Shown one piece after another: positions 53,873-63,394 of a DNA stretch of 64,000 bases. The stretch's first letter is position 1. Every line of letters starts with the position of its first letter. Both the position numbers and the translations under genes were made by a program. Origin of the DNA: Streptomyces sp. ISL-96 (lineage in GTDB: Bacteria; Actinomycetota; Actinomycetes; Streptomycetales; Streptomycetaceae); contig NZ_JAGGPA010000006.1 of NCBI RefSeq assembly GCF_018614035.1, positions 124,001 to 188,000 of the forward strand, written 5' to 3'. The notes under the pieces are model-generated. The model was not told where the DNA came from. It worked only from the letters and a program-made list of their open reading frames with translations, and did not search any database.

Positions 53873-54418
53873 ATGACCGTCATGGCCGACGTACTGCGGG
53901 ACAAAGCCGATCGGATCGCCAGGGAACACGAAGGCTGCAAGGTCGAGATCGTGGGTGCCCGCCTCGTGATGAGTCTGCGAAACAGCGTGCAGAGCTGGAC
54001 AGTCTTCGACGTGCAGAACGCTGTCGCTGCCGCGGGAATCAGCGATGAGCGCATCCTGTCCGATGTGCTCATCGAGTTCCCTGACGGCCCGGACCGCGTG
54101 CCGGACGTGACGATCCTGGCGGAGGGGGCAAAGGATCCGTACACAGACGAGGACATACTGGCCGCCGTCGAAATCGTCCCCACCCAGGACGACGCCAACG
54201 ACACCCGAATCAAGGTCCGCCAGTACGCCCGCCACGGCGTACCGGCCTGCTTGATCATCGACCCCTTTCGGGGCGAGTGCACCCTGCTCACCCGTCCCGC
54301 TGGGAACGACTACGCGGCGCGTGAGTCCTTCACGTACGGCGAGACCGTCACCCTGCGCCTGGCGGGCGGGGCGGCGGTCCCCATCCCCACCCACCGATTC
54401 AAGCGCAGGGAGGACTGA
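53873..54418 (+). CDS. Uma2-family (DUF820) nuclease-like protein
   Basis: This 181-residue protein has the PD-(D/E)xK-related fold: PDVTIL (77-82), AVEIVP with Glu100, and Lys114 in RIKVRQY. Uma2 proteins are abundant in Streptomyces and cyanobacteria and often dispersed; their function is not settled. ATG at 53873 is preceded by GAGGAGG. Its stop is immediately adjacent, base to base, to the convergent metallohydrolase stop. It is not part of an obvious operon. Confidence 0.85.
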   Translation: MTVMADVLRDKADRIAREHEGCKVEIVGARLVMSLRNSVQSWTVFDVQNAVAAAGISDERILSDVLIEFPDGPDRVPDVTILAEGAKDPYTDEDILAAVEIVPTQDDANDTRIKVRQYARHGVPACLIIDPFRGECTLLTRPAGNDYAARESFTYGETVTLRLAGGAAVPIPTHRFKRRED

Positions 54419-55249
54419 TCAGATCAGGCCGTGCTCCCGCAGATAATCCAGCTGCGCCCGCACCGACAGCTCGGCCGCAGGCCACAGTGACCGGTCCACG
54501 TCCGCGTACACGTGGGCGACGATCTCCGACGCGCTGACGTACCCGTTCTCGACGGCCGTCTCAACCTGCGCCAGCCGGTTCGCCCGGTGGGTCAGGTAGT
54601 ACTCGACCACGCCCTGCGCGTCCTCCAGCACGGGCCCGTGCCCCGGCAGCACGGTGCGCACCCCGTCGTCGACCGCCAGGGAACGCAGCCGCCGCAGCGA
54701 GTCCAGGTAGTCGCCGAGCCGCCCGTCCGGATGCGCCACGACCGTCGTGCCGCGCCCCAGCACGGTGTCCCCCGTCAATACGGACCGGTCGGCGGGCAGG
54801 TGGAAGCAGAGCGAGTCGGCGGTGTGCCCCGGCGTCGGCACCACGCGCATCTCCAGGCCCCCGGTGGTGATGACGTCCCCCGCCGCGAGCCCTTCGTCCC
54901 CGAGCCGCAGCGCGGGGTCCAGGGCCCGTACGGACGTACGCGTCAGTTCGGCGAACCTCGCCGCGCCCTCCGCGTGGTCGGGGTGGCCGTGCGTGAGGAG
55001 GGTCAGCGCGACGCGCTTGCCCGCCTTCTCCGCGGTGTCGATCACCGTCCGCAGGTGTACGTCGTCGAGCGGCCCCGGGTCGATGACGACCGCCAGCTCC
55101 GAGTCCGGCTCCGAGACGATCCAGGTGTTGGTGCCGTCCAGGGTCATCGCAGAGGCGTTCGGGGCGAGGACGTTGACGGCACGAGCGGTGGCGGGCCCGG
55201 AGAGCACCCCGCCGCGGGGCTGTCCGGGAAGCGCGGCGGCGTCAGTCAT
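54419..55249 (-). CDS. Metallo-beta-lactamase-fold hydrolase
   Basis: This 276-residue protein has the zinc motif THGHPDHA (His87, His89, Asp91, His92), HTADSL for the next ligand and GDTVLGRG plus GHGPV later. This is the glyoxalase II/lactonase/ribonuclease-like family; LACTB2-type relatives are the closest in length. Its ATG overlaps the NUDIX gene stop (ATGA), so the two are coupled. The substrate cannot be inferred. Confidence 0.9.
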   Translation of the reverse strand: MTDAAALPGQPRGGVLSGPATARAVNVLAPNASAMTLDGTNTWIVSEPDSELAVVIDPGPLDDVHLRTVIDTAEKAGKRVALTLLTHGHPDHAEGAARFAELTRTSVRALDPALRLGDEGLAAGDVITTGGLEMRVVPTPGHTADSLCFHLPADRSVLTGDTVLGRGTTVVAHPDGRLGDYLDSLRRLRSLAVDDGVRTVLPGHGPVLEDAQGVVEYYLTHRANRLAQVETAVENGYVSASEIVAHVYADVDRSLWPAAELSVRAQLDYLREHGLI

Positions 55250-56115
55250 GCGGTGCCTCCTGTGCTCTGGATCCGCTTCGTGAATTCATCGTGGCCCGGC
55301 CAGCTCAGAACCACCTCGTCGCCGACCAGCCGCGCCTGCGCCAGCACCGGCGTCATGTCCTGCCGCGCCGCGCCCGCGAGGGCCTCGGCGGCGGTGGCGT
55401 ACGGCTGGAGCGTACGCAGCGTCGAGATCGTCGGCGGCATCATCAGCAGCTCGCCCTTGTCGTAGCCCGCCGCCGCCTCCGCCGGGCTGATCCACACCGT
55501 GCGGTCCGCCTCCGTCGAGGCGTTACGGGTCCGCTGGCCGGCCGGCAGCGCGGCGACGAAGAACCACGTGTCGTACCGCTTCGGCTCGAACTCGGGGGTG
55601 ATCCAGCGCGCCCACGCGCCCAGCAGGTCCGAGCGCAGCACCAGGGACCGGCGCTGCAGGAAGTCCGCGAAGGACAACTCGCGGGCCACCAGCGCCCGGC
55701 GGTCCGCCTCCCAGTCGTCACCCGTGGTGTCGCTGACCACGGTGTCGGCCGTCGGGCCCGCGAGGAGCACACCCGCCTCCTCGTACGTCTCGCGCACCGC
55801 GGCGCACACAATGGCCTGCGCCGACGCGCGGTCCACCCCGAGGCGAACAGCCCAGTCGTCCAACGACGGGCCCGCCCAATCCACCTGGTGGTCGTCGTCG
55901 CGGGGGTCCACTCCCCCGCCCGGGTACGCGTACGCGCCTCCGGCGAAGGCCATGGAGGCGCGTCTGCGCAGCATGTGGACGGCGGGCCCGCCGGCCGTGT
56001 CCCGCAGGAGCATGACGGTGGCGGCCCGCTTGGGGGGCGCGGCGGTGAGTTCACCATTGGCGAGGGCGCGGATCCGGTCCGGCCACTCGGGCGGGTACCA
56101 CTGACCATTGGACAT
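55246..56115 (-). CDS. NUDIX hydrolase (NUDT19-like)
   Basis: This 289-residue protein has a NUDIX fold with an early AYPGGGVDP and a box REtYEEAG separated by a long insert (about 68-108), which is typical of the NUDT19-like branch. The REx2EExG core, with both catalytic glutamates, is intact. It runs into the metallohydrolase with a 4-base overlap (ATGA). RidA follows the same orientation downstream of a 70-base gap on the upstream side. The substrate is probably a CoA or nucleotide-diphosphate derivative, but this is not settled. Confidence 0.85.
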   Translation of the reverse strand: MSNGQWYPPEWPDRIRALANGELTAAPPKRAATVMLLRDTAGGPAVHMLRRRASMAFAGGAYAYPGGGVDPRDDDHQVDWAGPSLDDWAVRLGVDRASAQAIVCAAVRETYEEAGVLLAGPTADTVVSDTTGDDWEADRRALVARELSFADFLQRRSLVLRSDLLGAWARWITPEFEPKRYDTWFFVAALPAGQRTRNASTEADRTVWISPAEAAAGYDKGELLMMPPTISTLRTLQPYATAAEALAGAARQDMTPVLAQARLVGDEVVLSWPGHDEFTKRIQSTGGTA

Positions 56116-56183
56116 GGCCGGAGGCTATCCGCTCCCGGTTGGATGTTCGAGAGCACCGGGGTCAGGGGGCCGCGACCCGGTCG

Positions 56184-56654
56184 TCACGCCGAAGCGAGCT
56201 CGACCTGAATCTCGATCTCGACCGGCGCGTCGAGCGGCAGCACAGCCACTCCCACCGCGCTGCGCGCGTGCACACCCTTGTCGCCGAGCACCGCGCCCAG
56301 CAGCTCGCTCGCGCCGTTGATCACGGCCGGCTGGCCGGTGAAGTCGGCTGCCGAGGCGACAAATCCGACAACCTTCACGACACGCGCGATGCGGTCGAGG
56401 TCACCGGTGACCGACTTGACGGCCGCCAGGGCGTTCAGCGCGCACGTACGCGCCAGGTTCTTCGCCTCTTCCGGCGTGACCTCCGCGCCGACCTTGCCGG
56501 TGCACGGAAGCTTGCCCTCCACCATCGGGAGCTGGCCCGCGGTGTAGACGTACACGCCCGACTGCACGGCCGGCTGGTACGCGGCGATCGGCGGCACGAC
56601 CTCAGGCAGCGTCAGGCCGAGCTCGGCGAGCTTCGCCTCGACAACACTGGTCAT
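56184..56654 (-). CDS. RidA-family (YjgF/YER057c/UK114) protein
   Basis: This 156-residue protein is of the RidA fold, with VYTAGQLPMVEGKL, a GEVT-like loop, and the C-terminal VEIEIQVELAS strand. RidA proteins deaminate reactive enamine/imine intermediates, mostly from PLP enzymes. The active-site Arg of canonical RidA is not obvious, so it may be one of the less characterised subgroups. ATG at 56654 overlaps the DUF4177 stop (ATGA). Confidence 0.88.
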   Translation of the reverse strand: MTSVVEAKLAELGLTLPEVVPPIAAYQPAVQSGVYVYTAGQLPMVEGKLPCTGKVGAEVTPEEAKNLARTCALNALAAVKSVTGDLDRIARVVKVVGFVASAADFTGQPAVINGASELLGAVLGDKGVHARSAVGVAVLPLDAPVEIEIQVELASA

Positions 56655-56812
56655 GCCTGCTTCTCCCGCTTCAGGTAGGCCACCAGCTGCTCGGGGTTGT
56701 TGGGCCCGGGCACGACCTGGACGAGCTCCCAGCCGTCCTCGCCCCAGGTGTCCAGAATCTGCTTGGTCGCGTGCACGAGAAGGGGCACGGTCGAGTATTC
56801 CCACTTGGTCAT
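56651..56812 (-). CDS. DUF4177 small protein
   Basis: This 53-residue protein has the DUF4177 pattern, MTKWEYSTVPLL followed by ILDTWGEDGWELVQVVPG. It is translationally coupled to RidA (ATGA). The family has no known function. It is divergent from the first ArsA-like ATPase, with 70 bases between the two starts that must hold both promoters. Confidence 0.85.
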   Translation of the reverse strand: MTKWEYSTVPLLVHATKQILDTWGEDGWELVQVVPGPNNPEQLVAYLKREKQA

Positions 56813-56882
56813 ACGCCGACTGTAGTGCCTGCCACAGACACCTCCTGCGTAGCCCGGGCACCGACTGGTTAGGCTCAAAGAC

Positions 56883-57872
56883 GTGAGCAGGCTCCAGGTC
56901 GTCAGCGGCAAAGGCGGTACCGGAAAGACCACGGTGGCCGCGGCACTCGCGCTCGCCCTCGCGACGGAGGGCAAACGCGCCCTCCTCGTGGAGGTAGAGG
57001 GCAGGCAGGGGATCGCGCAGCTCTTCGAGACGGAAGCACTTCCGTACGAGGAGCGGAAGATCGCGGTCGCACCGGGCGGCGGGGAGGTGTACGCCCTCGC
57101 GATAGACGCCGAACGCGCGCTTCTCGACTACCTCCAGATGTTCTACAAGCTCGGAGGAGCCGGCCGGGCGCTCAAGAAGCTCGGCGCGATCGACTTCGCG
57201 ACCACCATCGCGCCGGGTCTCAGAGACGTGCTGCTGACCGGCAAGGCGTGCGAGGCGGTGCGCCGCCGGGACAAGCAGAACCGTTACGCGTACGACTACG
57301 TCGTGATGGACGCGCCGCCCACGGGCCGGATCACGCGCTTCCTGAACGTGAACGACGAGGTGGCGGGCCTGGCCAAGTTCGGCCCGATACACAATCAGGC
57401 GCAGGCGGTGATGCGCGTACTCAAGTCACCGGAGACGGCCGTCCACTTGGTGACGCTGCTGGAAGAAATGCCCGTACAGGAGACCGCCGACGGCATCGCC
57501 GAGCTGCGTGCCGCCGAGCTGCCCGTCGGCAACGTCATCGTGAACATGGTCCGCCCGCACCTTCTCGACGAGGACGCCCTGCGCACCGCCGCCGGCGAGC
57601 AGCGCACCGCCGTCGCCAAGGCGCTCTCCCAGGCCGGACTGGGCGGGGCGCGCCGCGGCGGCCTCGCGGAGCGCCTGGTGGACCCGCTGCTCGAACAGGC
57701 CGCGGAGCACGCGCAGCGCGTCGAGCTGGAGCGCGAGCAGCGCGCCGTACTGACGGGGCTCGACCTGGCGACGTACGAACTGCCGCTGCTCGGCGAGGGC
57801 ATGGACCTCGCCGGGCTCTACCGGCTGGCGAAGGAACTGCGGACCCGTATCGCCCCTGGGGGAACTTCATGA
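56883..57872 (+). CDS. ArsA/Get3-like ATPase 1
   Basis: This 329-residue P-loop ATPase has a deviant Walker [10 protein letters not shown] (9-17), [13 protein letters not shown] as Walker B/switch, and no metal-binding Cys triad of true ArsA. In Streptomyces it is always paired with a second ATPase next to wblA. The pair may work as a heterodimer in membrane-protein targeting or another chaperone task; this is inference. GTG at 56883 is the only reasonable start. The stop overlaps the second ATPase gene (ATGA). Confidence 0.9.
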   Translation: MSRLQVVSGKGGTGKTTVAAALALALATEGKRALLVEVEGRQGIAQLFETEALPYEERKIAVAPGGGEVYALAIDAERALLDYLQMFYKLGGAGRALKKLGAIDFATTIAPGLRDVLLTGKACEAVRRRDKQNRYAYDYVVMDAPPTGRITRFLNVNDEVAGLAKFGPIHNQAQAVMRVLKSPETAVHLVTLLEEMPVQETADGIAELRAAELPVGNVIVNMVRPHLLDEDALRTAAGEQRTAVAKALSQAGLGGARRGGLAERLVDPLLEQAAEHAQRVELEREQRAVLTGLDLATYELPLLGEGMDLAGLYRLAKELRTRIAPGGTS

Positions 57873-59212
57873 CCATGGAGACCACGGAGAGCACGGAGGC
57901 CATGGAGAACACCGACGCCATCGACGCCATGGACCCGGTGCCCGCGCTCGACATCGACCCGCTGCTCGACGACCCGGCCACCCGCATCATCGTGTGCTGC
58001 GGCGCGGGCGGTGTAGGCAAGACGACGACCGCGGCGGCGCTGGGTGTACGGGCGGCCGAGCGCGGCCGGAAGGTCGTCGTTCTGACCATCGACCCGGCCC
58101 GCAGGCTCGCCCAGTCCATGGGCATCGACGAGCTCGACAACACCCCGCGCCGGGTGAAGGGCATAGACGAGACGGCCGGCGGCGAGCTGTCCGCGATGAT
58201 GCTCGACATGAAGCGGACCTTCGACGAGATCGTCGAGGCGCACGCGGACGGCGAGCGGGCCCGCGCGATCCTGGAGAACCCCTTCTACCAGTCCCTGTCG
58301 GCCGGTTTCGCGGGCACGCAGGAGTACATGGCGATGGAGAAGCTGGGCCAGCTGCGCGCCCACGACGAGTGGGACCTGATCGTCGTGGACACCCCGCCGA
58401 GCCGGTCCGCGCTGGACTTTCTCGACGCGCCGAAGCGACTCGGGTCGTTCCTGGACGGCAAGTTCATCCGGGTGCTGATGGCGCCGGCGAAGGTGGGCGG
58501 CCGGGCCGGGATGAAGTTCCTCAATGTCGGCATGTCGATGATGACGGGCACCCTGAGCAAGCTGATGGGGGGCCAGCTGCTGCGCGACGTGCAGACATTC
58601 GTGGCCGCCATGGACACCATGTTCGGCGGCTTCCGCTCGCGCGCGGATGCGACGTACCGGCTGCTCCAGGCGCCCGGTACGGCGTTCCTTGTGGTCGCCG
58701 CACCGGAGCGGGACGCCCTGCGCGAGGCCGCGTACTTCGTCGAGCGGCTGGCGGCGGAGGAGATGCCGTTCGCCGGACTCGTACTCAACCGGGTGCACGG
58801 CAGCGGCGCCCCTCAGCTCTCGGCCGAGCGGGCACTTGCCGCCGCAGAAAATCTTGACGAGGGTCGCATTGTGGATCAGGAGGCCGGGAAGGCTGGAGTT
58901 CGTGACTCCTCGGCACCCTCTCCCGAAACCGAATCCACACCGGGCCCCGCCTCCGAGAGCCAGAGCCACGGCCACAACCAGTCCCACACCGTCGAGCAGT
59001 TGACCGCGGGCCTGCTGCGCCTGCATGCCGAACGCATGCACGTACTCGCGCGTGAACAGCGAACGCGCGACCGCTTCACCGCACTCCACCCCGAGGTGGC
59101 GGTGGTCCAAGTAGCCGCCCTGCCGGGTGATGTGCACGACCTCACAGGGCTTCGGGCCATCGCTGACCGGCTCGCCGCGAGTGATGCCGCCGAGCCTGTC
59201 GAGTCCGCCTAG
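57869..59212 (+). CDS. ArsA/Get3-like ATPase 2
   Basis: This 447-residue partner of the preceding ATPase has an acidic, Met/Thr-rich leader (1-30), then GAGGVGKTT and the switch [19 protein letters not shown]. It has a long hydrophobic, Met-rich segment (about 210-260, [22 protein letters not shown]) that could bind hydrophobic clients as in Get3. A low-complexity His/Ser/Glu-rich insert (about 350-375) separates the core from a C-terminal helix pair. Translationally coupled to ATPase 1 and just upstream (convergent) of wblA. Confidence 0.9.
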   Translation: MTMETTESTEAMENTDAIDAMDPVPALDIDPLLDDPATRIIVCCGAGGVGKTTTAAALGVRAAERGRKVVVLTIDPARRLAQSMGIDELDNTPRRVKGIDETAGGELSAMMLDMKRTFDEIVEAHADGERARAILENPFYQSLSAGFAGTQEYMAMEKLGQLRAHDEWDLIVVDTPPSRSALDFLDAPKRLGSFLDGKFIRVLMAPAKVGGRAGMKFLNVGMSMMTGTLSKLMGGQLLRDVQTFVAAMDTMFGGFRSRADATYRLLQAPGTAFLVVAAPERDALREAAYFVERLAAEEMPFAGLVLNRVHGSGAPQLSAERALAAAENLDEGRIVDQEAGKAGVRDSSAPSPETESTPGPASESQSHGHNQSHTVEQLTAGLLRLHAERMHVLAREQRTRDRFTALHPEVAVVQVAALPGDVHDLTGLRAIADRLAASDAAEPVESA

Positions 59213-59248
59213 CCGGGTGACCTCGCCCGGCCGGACCAACCCACCGGA

Positions 59249-59590
59249 CTAACTGACAGCGGCGAACTCGATGTACGCCCCGGTCTCGTCGTCCTCGGGC
59301 AAAATGCCCGTGCTGCGCTCGTACTCAGTACGAGCGGTCTCAAGGAGCCGGCGCCAGGAGGTGACGGTGGGGCGCCTGCGCAGAAGTGCGCGCCGCTCCC
59401 GCTCCGTCATGCCGCCCCACACGCCGAACTCGACGCGGTTGTCCAACGCGTCGGCCAGGCACTCGGTCCGCACCGGACATCCGGTGCACACCGCCTTGGC
59501 CCTGTTCTGCGCTGCTCCTTGTACGAACAGTTCGTCCGGATCGGTAGTGCGGCAGGCTGCCTGCGCACTCCAGTCGGTTACCCAGCCCAT
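59249..59590 (-). CDS. wblA: Transcriptional regulator WblA (WhiB-like)
   Basis: This 113-residue WhiB-family protein represses antibiotic pathways and promotes sporulation in Streptomyces. The [4Fe-4S] ligands are Cys13, Cys35, Cys38 and Cys44 (C-x21-C-x2-C-x5-C), followed by GVWGG (56-60) and the basic RERRALLRRR stretch for DNA contact. ATG at 59590 gives the known N-terminus MGWVTDWSAQ; the longer frame is not conserved. It has a long upstream region (443 bases), fitting complex control, and is convergent with the ArsA-like pair. Confidence 0.96.
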   Translation of the reverse strand: MGWVTDWSAQAACRTTDPDELFVQGAAQNRAKAVCTGCPVRTECLADALDNRVEFGVWGGMTERERRALLRRRPTVTSWRRLLETARTEYERSTGILPEDDETGAYIEFAAVS

Positions 59591-60033
59591 ACCGGCGCCG
59601 TCCTCTCCCGAATCGAGGCTCCCCCACGGCGGCAGCGGCATATTCACCGCTGCCAGTTGAGGACGTTACGGAAGGTGGGCACAGCGCAACACCCCCTTCG
59701 GGCCCAATCTTGAATGGCCCGAACGGACTATGCGTAAGCGACAGATCACCCGACGGAGTGAGGCGAGGGCATACGTAACCAACCCGGCGAAGCAGGGCAG
59801 TTCGGGTGGATCACAACGGAAATCCGGTGACGCATGAGGCTGATTCGGACATGCCTCTGCCAGATTTCGGAACTGCCGGGAGGTGACGCAGGTGATGCCG
59901 GGGAGGTCAGTGAGGCCGGTGACGCCAGGGGGCTTGATGCGAAACCGCACTGCTGTGACAGTTGGGAGCAGCTTAGGCCAAGGCATATACGCGTGTCCGG
60001 CGAATAAGAACGTAGCCACGACACCTCACGGTG
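59591..60033 (-). promoter_or_regulatory. Long upstream region of wblA
   Basis: No supported gene lies in these 443 bases. The open frames on both strands lack ribosome-binding sites. The region should contain the wblA promoter(s) and regulatory sites; a minor direct-repeat-like GGTCAGTGAGGCCGGTGACG block lies near 59908-59927. I cannot identify specific boxes. Confidence 0.5.
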
Positions 60034-60351
60034 TCAGGCCGTCAAGTCTCCCGGGAGGAGGCCACCGTCCACAGCTCTCCTCCAGAGCCTGTCGAGCCAT
60101 TCGCTGGAGTCGGGAGCCGGCTTGGTGGTGAGCACGGGGTCGGGTCCGGTCTCGATGATGTGAAGCAGCGACCAAGCGACGCCGTAACAGTCGTCCGGAC
60201 CGAAGCATGCGACCAACGCCCGGGCCTCCTCCGCCGTGACCGGCCGGGAGATCGCCTCGAGCTGCTGGACTCGTCTGCCGATCTCCTCTTCACTCCCGTC
60301 CTCATCGGGGAGTGGGCCCTCTGCGACGAACGCCTGCACTTCGGGTCTCAT
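60034..60351 (-). CDS. Small conserved hypothetical protein
   Basis: The 105-residue acidic protein (MRPEVQAFVAEGPLPDEDG start) contains a helical stretch AEEARALVACFGPDDCYGVAWSLLHIIET and a tryptophan-rich C-terminal half (EWLDRLWRRAVDGG). The alternation of helices suggests a small helical bundle. Frame-wise third-position G+C is high. ATG at 60351 is preferred over the longer frame; only a GAGG abuts it. No family is recognised. It is divergent from the penicillin-binding protein gene. Confidence 0.6.
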   Translation of the reverse strand: MRPEVQAFVAEGPLPDEDGSEEEIGRRVQQLEAISRPVTAEEARALVACFGPDDCYGVAWSLLHIIETGPDPVLTTKPAPDSSEWLDRLWRRAVDGGLLPGDLTA

Positions 60352-60492
60352 CCTCGAATGATCACCTACTTTCCGTCCTCGCTCGGGCGCCTCATCGGTC
60401 CGGCTGCCTGTAGATGTCACGGCTTGGTACCCGAACATCCCGAGAAGCACCCGCTCATCAGAACGCCGTCAACAACGGATTAGGCTGCCCCC

Positions 60493-62760
60493 ATGCCAAA
60501 GAAGCGCTCGGGCGGGGGTCTCACCGGGACCCAGCAGGCCGCCAAATTCCTCGGTGTCGCCGCGCTCTCCGGATGCGTCCTGGCGGGCATCGCACTGCCG
60601 GCAGCCGGAGCGCTGGGCCTCGCGGCCAAGGGAACTGTCGAGGGATTCGACGAAATCCCCGCGAACCTCAAGACGCCGCCGCTGAGCCAGCGCACCACCA
60701 TCCTCGACGCGCAGGGCGGTTCGATCGCCACGGTCTACTCGCGTGACCGCACCGTCGTGGACCTGAAGGACATCTCCCCGTACATGCAGAAGGCGATCGT
60801 CGCGATCGAGGACGCGCGCTTCTACGATCACGGGGCGATCGACCTCAAGGGTGTGCTGCGCGCCGTCAACCGCAACGCCCAGACGGGCGGCGTCTCGCAG
60901 GGTGCGTCGACCCTCACACAGCAGTACGTCAAGAACGTCTTCGTCGAGGAGGCCGGTGACGACCCCACCAAGGTCGCCCAGGCCACCCAGCAGACGCTCG
61001 GCCGCAAGGTGCGCGAACTCAAGTACGCCATCCAGGTCGAGGAAGAGCTGGGCAAGAAGAAGATCCTTGAGAACTACCTCAACATCACCTTCTTCGGGCA
61101 GCAGGCGTACGGCATCGAGTCCGCGTCCAAGCGCTACTTCAGCAAGTCGGCCAAGGACCTCAAGCTGGAGGAGGCCGCGCTGCTGGCCGGCATCGTGCAG
61201 TCGCCGAGCCGCTACGACCCGGTCAATGACTCCGAAGAGGCGACCAAGCGGCGCAACACCGTGCTCCAGCGCATGGCCGACATCCGCGACGTCTCCCAGG
61301 CCGAGGCGGACCGGGCAAAGGCGACGCCGATCAAGCTGAATGTCAGCAGGCCGAAGAACGGCTGCATCACCGCCGTCAGCGGCGCGGGCTTCTTCTGCGA
61401 CTACGTGCGCGAGGTCTTCCTGTCCGACCCGGTCTTCGGGAAGACGAAGGAGGCCCGCGCCAAGGTCTGGAACCAGGGCGGCCTGAAGATCCGTACGACG
61501 CTGGACCCGCAGGCACAGCAGTCGGTGCAGGCGTCGATCAAGGACCACGTCTACCAGTCCGACAAGATCGCGACGGCGGTCACGCTCGTCGAGCCCGGCA
61601 GCGGCAAGGTCATCGGGATGGGCCAGTCCAGGCCGTACGGCTTCAAGAGCAACGAGACGACGATCAACTTCTCCGCCAACAAGAACATGGGCGGATCGGC
61701 GTACGGCTTCCCGACCGGCTCGACCTTCAAACCGTTCGTGGCGGCCGCGGCCATAGAACAGGGCATTCCGGCGACGAAGACCTACTCGGCGCCGTACGAC
61801 ATGCCGTACCCGAGCCCCGTGCAGACCTGCGACAAGCCGTGGGTCAACACCGGGGACACGGTCGAGAACGAGAACGAGCAGGAGGTCGGCCCGTACGCCA
61901 TGAAGGAGGCCATGGCGAAGTCGGTCAACACCTACTTCGTGCAGATGATCTCCGAGATCGGCATCTGCCCGGTGACGCAGATGGCGAGCAAGCTCGGCGT
62001 CATCCAGGCCGACGGGCAGAAGCTGAAGGAAGTGCCCGCGATCTCGCTGGGTACGGAGGGCATGTCGCCGCTGACGATGGCGAACGCGTACGCGACCTTC
62101 GCCAACCGCGGCACGTACTGCACGCCGGTCTTCATCGAGTCGGTCGTGACCGCGCAGGGCAAGGACCTCCCGGTGCCCAGGTCGACCTGCTCGCGGGCGA
62201 TGTCCGAGAAGACGGCCGACACGATCAACACCCTGCTCAAGGGTGTGGTCGACTCCGGTACGGGTCAGCAGGCGGGGCTCACCAGTCGCGACAACGCCGG
62301 TAAGACGGGTACGACGGACGGGCGCCACAACGCCTGGTTCGTCGGGTACACGCCGAACCTGGCCGGTGCGGTCTGGGTCGGCGCGGCCGGCGCCAAGCAG
62401 GTCCCGATGGAGAACATCACCATCGGCGGCGTCTACCACGACAAGGTCTTCGGCGGTCAGGTCCCGGGGCCGATCTGGAAGGACGCGATGAGCGGCGCGC
62501 TGGACGGCAAGCCGGCGCCTGGCTTCAACACCGTCCACATCCCGAATCCCGACAAGGACAAGGGCGACCGGGACAGGGGCCGGGACCGGGACCGGGGCGA
62601 CGAGGACGAGGGTGACCCCGACGACGGCAAGCCCGGCGACGGCGGCAACGGCGGTGGCGGCGACCCCTGGCCCGACATCTCGATCCCGCCGGACCTGATC
62701 GGCGGCGGTCACGGCAACGGCAACGGCAACGGCGGTGGGCGCGGCGGGAACGGGCCGTAG
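60493..62760 (+). CDS. Bifunctional class A penicillin-binding protein
   Basis: This 755-residue transglycosylase/transpeptidase polymerises and cross-links peptidoglycan. One membrane helix (about 19-45) anchors it. The GT51 domain shows EDARFYDHGAID with catalytic Glu106, and STLTQQYVKN. The transpeptidase has Ser410-Thr-Phe-Lys413, Ser477-Val-Asn479 and Lys604-Thr-Gly606. A long disordered Asp/Lys/Arg then Gly/Asn tail (about 680-755) follows. The adjacent wblA position is conserved in Streptomyces. Followed by a bidirectional terminator. Confidence 0.95.
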   Translation: MPKKRSGGGLTGTQQAAKFLGVAALSGCVLAGIALPAAGALGLAAKGTVEGFDEIPANLKTPPLSQRTTILDAQGGSIATVYSRDRTVVDLKDISPYMQKAIVAIEDARFYDHGAIDLKGVLRAVNRNAQTGGVSQGASTLTQQYVKNVFVEEAGDDPTKVAQATQQTLGRKVRELKYAIQVEEELGKKKILENYLNITFFGQQAYGIESASKRYFSKSAKDLKLEEAALLAGIVQSPSRYDPVNDSEEATKRRNTVLQRMADIRDVSQAEADRAKATPIKLNVSRPKNGCITAVSGAGFFCDYVREVFLSDPVFGKTKEARAKVWNQGGLKIRTTLDPQAQQSVQASIKDHVYQSDKIATAVTLVEPGSGKVIGMGQSRPYGFKSNETTINFSANKNMGGSAYGFPTGSTFKPFVAAAAIEQGIPATKTYSAPYDMPYPSPVQTCDKPWVNTGDTVENENEQEVGPYAMKEAMAKSVNTYFVQMISEIGICPVTQMASKLGVIQADGQKLKEVPAISLGTEGMSPLTMANAYATFANRGTYCTPVFIESVVTAQGKDLPVPRSTCSRAMSEKTADTINTLLKGVVDSGTGQQAGLTSRDNAGKTGTTDGRHNAWFVGYTPNLAGAVWVGAAGAKQVPMENITIGGVYHDKVFGGQVPGPIWKDAMSGALDGKPAPGFNTVHIPNPDKDKGDRDRGRDRDRGDEDEGDPDDGKPGDGGNGGGGDPWPDISIPPDLIGGGHGNGNGNGGGRGGNGP

Positions 62761-62788
62761 GGCGCGTTACGGGTCAGACACGACAACT

Positions 62789-62824
62789 GGGGGGCGCCCG
62801 GTGGATTTCCACCGGACGCCCCCC
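62789..62824. terminator. Bidirectional terminator between PBP and YqeY genes
   Basis: GGGGGGCGCCCGGTGG pairs with CCACCGGACGCCCCCC (16-bp stem, one C/A mismatch, ATTT loop). It lies between convergent genes and can serve both. Confidence 0.88.
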
Positions 62825-62853
62825 AGCCGTACTCATCTACTTACATCTCCTGC

Positions 62854-63318
62854 TCAGCCGGCCAGGAGCTTCTTCACCGAGGCGGCCACGCGGCCGCCCT
62901 CGGCCCGTCCCGCCACCTTCGGGTTCACGATCTTCATGACGGCGCCCATCGCGCGCGGCCCCTCGGCGCCCGCGGCCTTCGCCTCTTCCACGGCCTGCCC
63001 GACGATGGCGTTCAGCTCGTCGTCGCTCAGCTGCTGTGGCAGGTACGCGTCGAGGATCTTGCCCTCCGCCAGCTCGCGCTCGGCCGACTCGGTCCGGCCG
63101 CCCTGGGTGAAGGCCTCGGCGGCCTCGCGGCGCTTCTTCGCCTCCTTGGCGATCACCTTCTGCACCTCGTCGTCGGAGAGCTCGCGCGCCGTCTTGCCGC
63201 CGACCTCCTCCTTGGTGATCGCGGTGAGGGTGAGCCGGAGCGTGGACGAGGTCAGCTCGTCGCGCGCCCTGATGGCGGCGGTGAGGTCTTCCTTGAGCTT
63301 GGACTTGAGCGTGGTCAT
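62854..63318 (-). CDS. GatB/YqeY domain protein
   Basis: This 154-residue protein of the YqeY family is all-helical: TLKSKLKEDLTAAIRARDE at the N-terminus, and QLSDDELNAIVGQAVEEAKAAG with the C-terminal GatB-tail-like domain. The family resembles the tRNA-binding tail of GatB but its function is unknown. ATG at 63318 (MTTLKSK) is preferred over a start eight codons upstream. Convergent with the penicillin-binding protein and divergent from the metallophosphoesterase. Confidence 0.92.
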   Translation of the reverse strand: MTTLKSKLKEDLTAAIRARDELTSSTLRLTLTAITKEEVGGKTARELSDDEVQKVIAKEAKKRREAAEAFTQGGRTESAERELAEGKILDAYLPQQLSDDELNAIVGQAVEEAKAAGAEGPRAMGAVMKIVNPKVAGRAEGGRVAASVKKLLAG

Positions 63319-63394
63319 GGGGCAAGTGTGGCAGGTACGCACCCGCTTGCGCCCGCCGATTTCGCGGGCAGGGGCCGTCTGCGACCATGGGCGT

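Noticed and set aside
59883-60131. A plus-strand frame in the wblA upstream region
   Set aside because: No ribosome-binding site, and the composition resembles non-coding sequence; it also overlaps the hypothetical gene on the other strand.
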